Assembly (NCBI RefSeq): GCF_900182905.1
Contig: NZ_FXUF01000001.1
Coordinates: forward strand, 552,165 to 616,164
From: Anoxynatronum buryatiense
GTDB lineage: Bacteria > Bacillota > Clostridia > Peptostreptococcales > Tindalliaceae
DNA length: 64,000 nucleotides
Direction: 5' to 3'
Shown here: positions 61,654 to 64,000 of the stretch, piece by piece
Layout of the letters: every line of letters begins with the position of its first letter
Position numbering within the stretch: position 1 is the first letter of the stretch
Translations under genes and position numbers: made by a program
The notes under the pieces: model-generated
Databases searched by the model: none
What the model saw: only the letters and a program-made list of their open reading frames with translations
Told to the model about the DNA's origin: nothing

Positions 61654-63768
61654 TCATAAATGGGCATCAATGGTTGCTATTAGCTGGTGAAAATCAATGG
61701 GTTTTTCAAGAAATGCATCCATGCCTGCGTCCATGCATTGGCGGCGGTCTTCTTCTGTAACGTGAGCCGTCACAGCCACAATTTTCGGTGATTTTTTGTT
61801 CATAAGAGATCGAATCTGACGTGTTGCCTCCAGCCCGTTCATTCCTGGCATTTGAACATCCATTAAAATAAGAGAGTAGTCTGCTTCTTTAAACATGGTC
61901 ACTGCCTCATTGCCATCATTTGCCATTTCAAAGGAATATCCTTTTTTCTTCAACATAAATTCCAGCATTTTTCGATTTGCTTCCTGGTCTTCCACCACTA
62001 AAATACGCGACAGCCTTTCTTCCTGTATTTCATTTCTTTGTTCAGCATGCATTTGATCCTCATCAGAATTGTTTCGATTTGATTTTGATTCAGCCAAGCG
62101 AAATGGAATCTTGACCGTCATAGTTGTTCCAACACCTGATTTGCTTTCTGCTTCAATCGTTCCCTCCATCAATGCTACCAGCTCTTTTGTTATTGGCAGG
62201 CCCAGGCCTGTTCCTCCATACTGATGAACAACATCATTATCTGCCTGGTAAAAGGGTTTGAACACTTGATTAAGCGTTTCCTGCGTCATGCCTATACCTG
62301 TATCTTCAACAATTAAACTGATTATGGCCCTTCCCGATTCAGACATTGTTGCTTCGCCCTCTCTGTTCACAGTCAGCCTCACCGACCCTTTTCTGGTAAA
62401 TTTTACCGCATTTGCCGTTAGATTCATGATAATCTGTTGTACTCTCACCGCATCACCCACCACATGGGCCGGTAGCTGGGGTGACATATTTACTGAAAAT
62501 TCAATGTTTTTGGCATCTGCCTGAACTTTTACAGGCGCCGTGCCTGCTTCAACGATATCTTTCAGGTTAAACAGCTGTTGTCTCAGTGTGATGTTGCCTG
62601 ACTCAATTTTTGACAAATCAAGTATATCTTCCACAATCGCCAACAACATTTCTGACGCCAAAAGGATCAAATCTGCATATTCACGCTGGTCACCATCTGT
62701 TTCTGTCTGTTGCAATAATTTTGCAAATCCCATGATGCCGTTTAAGGGCGTTCGAATTTCATGGCTGATATGGGTCAGAAATCGACTTTTGGCCTCATTG
62801 GCAGCCATCACAGCCTTTTCAGCTGTTTTTCGCGGGGTGATATCCACATGTGTGCCGCTAAGCCGAAGGGGTTTGCCATCCTCACTCCAGGCGTTCACCT
62901 TGCCTTTGCTTTGAACCCAAACATAATGACCTTTTTTGTGTTTCATCCGAAAATCGACTCGATAATATTCCTGATGATGATTGAAAACCCTTTCCAGTGC
63001 TTTCTCAACAATCGGGTGATCTTCCGAATGAATCAGCTGTCTCCATGTTTCGATCTGCGGTACAATTTCATCCACCCTCTGGCCGATGATTTCAGCCCAG
63101 CGTTGGTCCACACGATTTTCACCGGTTTCCACATTCCATTCCCAAATGCCTGCCTGAGTGCCTTCAATCACCATGCTCAGGCGTGCCTGTTCAGCTTTCA
63201 GAACATCTTCTGCTTCAATTCGACGTAAAGAGGCCGCAGCGAATGAAGCATAAAAATCAAGAACTTCCCACTTTGGATTCGATTGTTCACCTGTTAATGC
63301 AATAACCGAAGAGCCATACAGCCGGTCAAGCAAATAATGCTGTATGAGAATGAACCGATCAATACCCGTCAACAAGTGAAAGGTTTTTGAAAGCGCGGGC
63401 GGAATATGACCCATAGTCGCTTCTGTCAGACTTGAAAACGAGATCACCAACTGGTTCCTTTTACTTGCCACCTCTGCTTTTGAGACATGCGTTTCCAAGT
63501 GCAGCACTCCATTGCCAAGAATCCGGACCACCTTTTGAAGAAATGCATTGGATGCTTCAATGTGCTGAATTGTCATGACTTCACGATGATGATCGTACAG
63601 AGAAAATACGACAGCCACAGCCTGTGTCATATCCTTTAACTGACTGGTCATCACCTTCTGAAGTGCTTCGAGGTTCTCCGCCAGTGCCTGCTCTGTGGTC
63701 ATTCGACTCAACTCTTTCCAGATGCTTTTAAGTTCAGTCGTTGGTTGCGCTCGATTCTCTTTTCTCAT
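61654..63768 (-). CDS. Hybrid sensor histidine kinase
   Basis: A 704-residue cytosolic kinase. About 1-185 resembles a GAF-type sensor, followed by a PAS fold (about 195-325; GIWEWNVETGENRVDQRW, VWVQSKGKVNAW), the phosphoacceptor His in FLTHISHEIRTPLNGIMGF, a complete ATPase domain (NLTANAVKFT, VEDTGIGM, GGTGLGLPI) and a C-terminal receiver with Asp in YSLILMDVQMPGMNG. No membrane helix. A separate phosphotransfer or output protein is expected but not in the window. The ATG at 63768 has GGAAGG upstream; a GTG at 63777 is possible. Confidence 0.9.
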   Translation of the reverse strand: MRKENRAQPTTELKSIWKELSRMTTEQALAENLEALQKVMTSQLKDMTQAVAVVFSLYDHHREVMTIQHIEASNAFLQKVVRILGNGVLHLETHVSKAEVASKRNQLVISFSSLTEATMGHIPPALSKTFHLLTGIDRFILIQHYLLDRLYGSSVIALTGEQSNPKWEVLDFYASFAAASLRRIEAEDVLKAEQARLSMVIEGTQAGIWEWNVETGENRVDQRWAEIIGQRVDEIVPQIETWRQLIHSEDHPIVEKALERVFNHHQEYYRVDFRMKHKKGHYVWVQSKGKVNAWSEDGKPLRLSGTHVDITPRKTAEKAVMAANEAKSRFLTHISHEIRTPLNGIMGFAKLLQQTETDGDQREYADLILLASEMLLAIVEDILDLSKIESGNITLRQQLFNLKDIVEAGTAPVKVQADAKNIEFSVNMSPQLPAHVVGDAVRVQQIIMNLTANAVKFTRKGSVRLTVNREGEATMSESGRAIISLIVEDTGIGMTQETLNQVFKPFYQADNDVVHQYGGTGLGLPITKELVALMEGTIEAESKSGVGTTMTVKIPFRLAESKSNRNNSDEDQMHAEQRNEIQEERLSRILVVEDQEANRKMLEFMLKKKGYSFEMANDGNEAVTMFKEADYSLILMDVQMPGMNGLEATRQIRSLMNKKSPKIVAVTAHVTEEDRRQCMDAGMDAFLEKPIDFHQLIATIDAHL

Positions 63769-64000
63769 CTGCCTCACCTTCCAACGTATGGCTTACCCAT
63801 TTATTTCTGGAGAAGTGTGATGGTGAGCTGAACCTCACCCAATGCGGCTTTGTATCAAGGATGTTCAGCGTCATCCTTGTTCAATCAGATTTTGAAATGT
63901 AATTAACTCAACTTTCCCACCAACTTTTGACGGATAACCTGTCTGTAAGTGGCTGAAAGTTATGTACTTGCAAGTAACCGACCCCTTAGTGTATCGGGAA
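63769..64000. other. Right-edge intergenic sequence
   Basis: The last 230 bp contain no supported gene. A small palindrome, AAGGATG and CATCCTT (63857-63878), is present. I cannot tell what lies beyond the edge. Confidence 0.4.

Noticed and set aside
63857..63878. Palindrome near the right edge as a terminator
   Set aside because: Short stem and no T-run; no adjacent gene end to support it.

Overview
This 64 kb window looks like chromosome from an anaerobic, low-to-mid GC Firmicute, most probably a Clostridia-class bacterium. The grounds are the near-universal AGGAGG ribosome-binding sites with frequent TTG/GTG starts, a long glutamine synthetase, a B12-dependent MetH without an activation domain, a ferredoxin-type 2-oxoacid oxidoreductase, an acetate/acetoacetate-type CoA-transferase, and system II (ResB/ResC) cytochrome c maturation next to a multiheme cytochrome. 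No rRNA, tRNA, CRISPR array or intact mobile element was seen. Species cannot be fixed from the sequence.

Layout. 0-9.4 kb is an extracytoplasmic redox region: a two-domain rhodanese lipoprotein, an 11-heme c-type cytochrome whose frame contains one in-frame UGA, ResB/ResC, a small FMN-binding lipoprotein, a NarL-type two-component system and a DUF523 protein. 9.5-25.6 kb is mostly housekeeping: argB behind a palindromic operator, DUF948/YtxH-like envelope proteins, glutamine synthetase, a PsiE/CorC-like membrane protein, a SpoIIE-type phosphatase, a beta-CASP RNase, metH, an M29 aminopeptidase, ApbE, a GT4 glycosyltransferase and a UDP-glucose dehydrogenase. 25.8-32.7 kb holds arsenic genes in two blocks (arsR-arsC with a convergent permease-thioredoxin pair, and arsR-acr3) separated by a eukaryotic-type glycogen branching enzyme; both arsR promoters carry the same 13-mer. 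32.7-43.9 kb mixes HAD phosphatases, Na/Pi and PiT phosphate transporters, a stand-alone acyl carrier protein, Asp23, mobA, 2-oxoacid:ferredoxin oxidoreductase and CoA-transferase. 44.0-57.4 kb is a myo-inositol catabolic locus: ABC transporter, two Gfo/Idh dehydrogenases, iolD, iolE, a transaldolase-like protein, an unknown protein and iolB, facing a divergent LacI regulator across a region with two inverted copies of a 19-bp operator. 57.5-63.8 kb has an unknown protein, a soluble MCP-like protein, an SDR, a decayed NADH:flavin oxidoreductase and a hybrid histidine kinase.

How the genes fit together. The rhodanese lipoprotein, cytochrome, ResBC, FMN-binding lipoprotein and distant ApbE are consistent with an electron-transfer chain on the outer face of the membrane. 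The inositol locus supplies uptake, oxidation, dehydration, ring opening and isomerisation, but no recognisable iolC kinase, iolJ aldolase or iolA is in the window; the transaldolase-like gene sits where an aldolase-type step would be expected. Most noteworthy is the UGA-interrupted cytochrome: same frame on both sides, the only signal anchor upstream, ten of eleven hemes downstream, no plausible re-initiation site, and a modest hairpin just after the UGA. That fits an undescribed selenocysteine-containing multiheme cytochrome, though a recent nonsense mutation cannot be excluded from the sequence alone.
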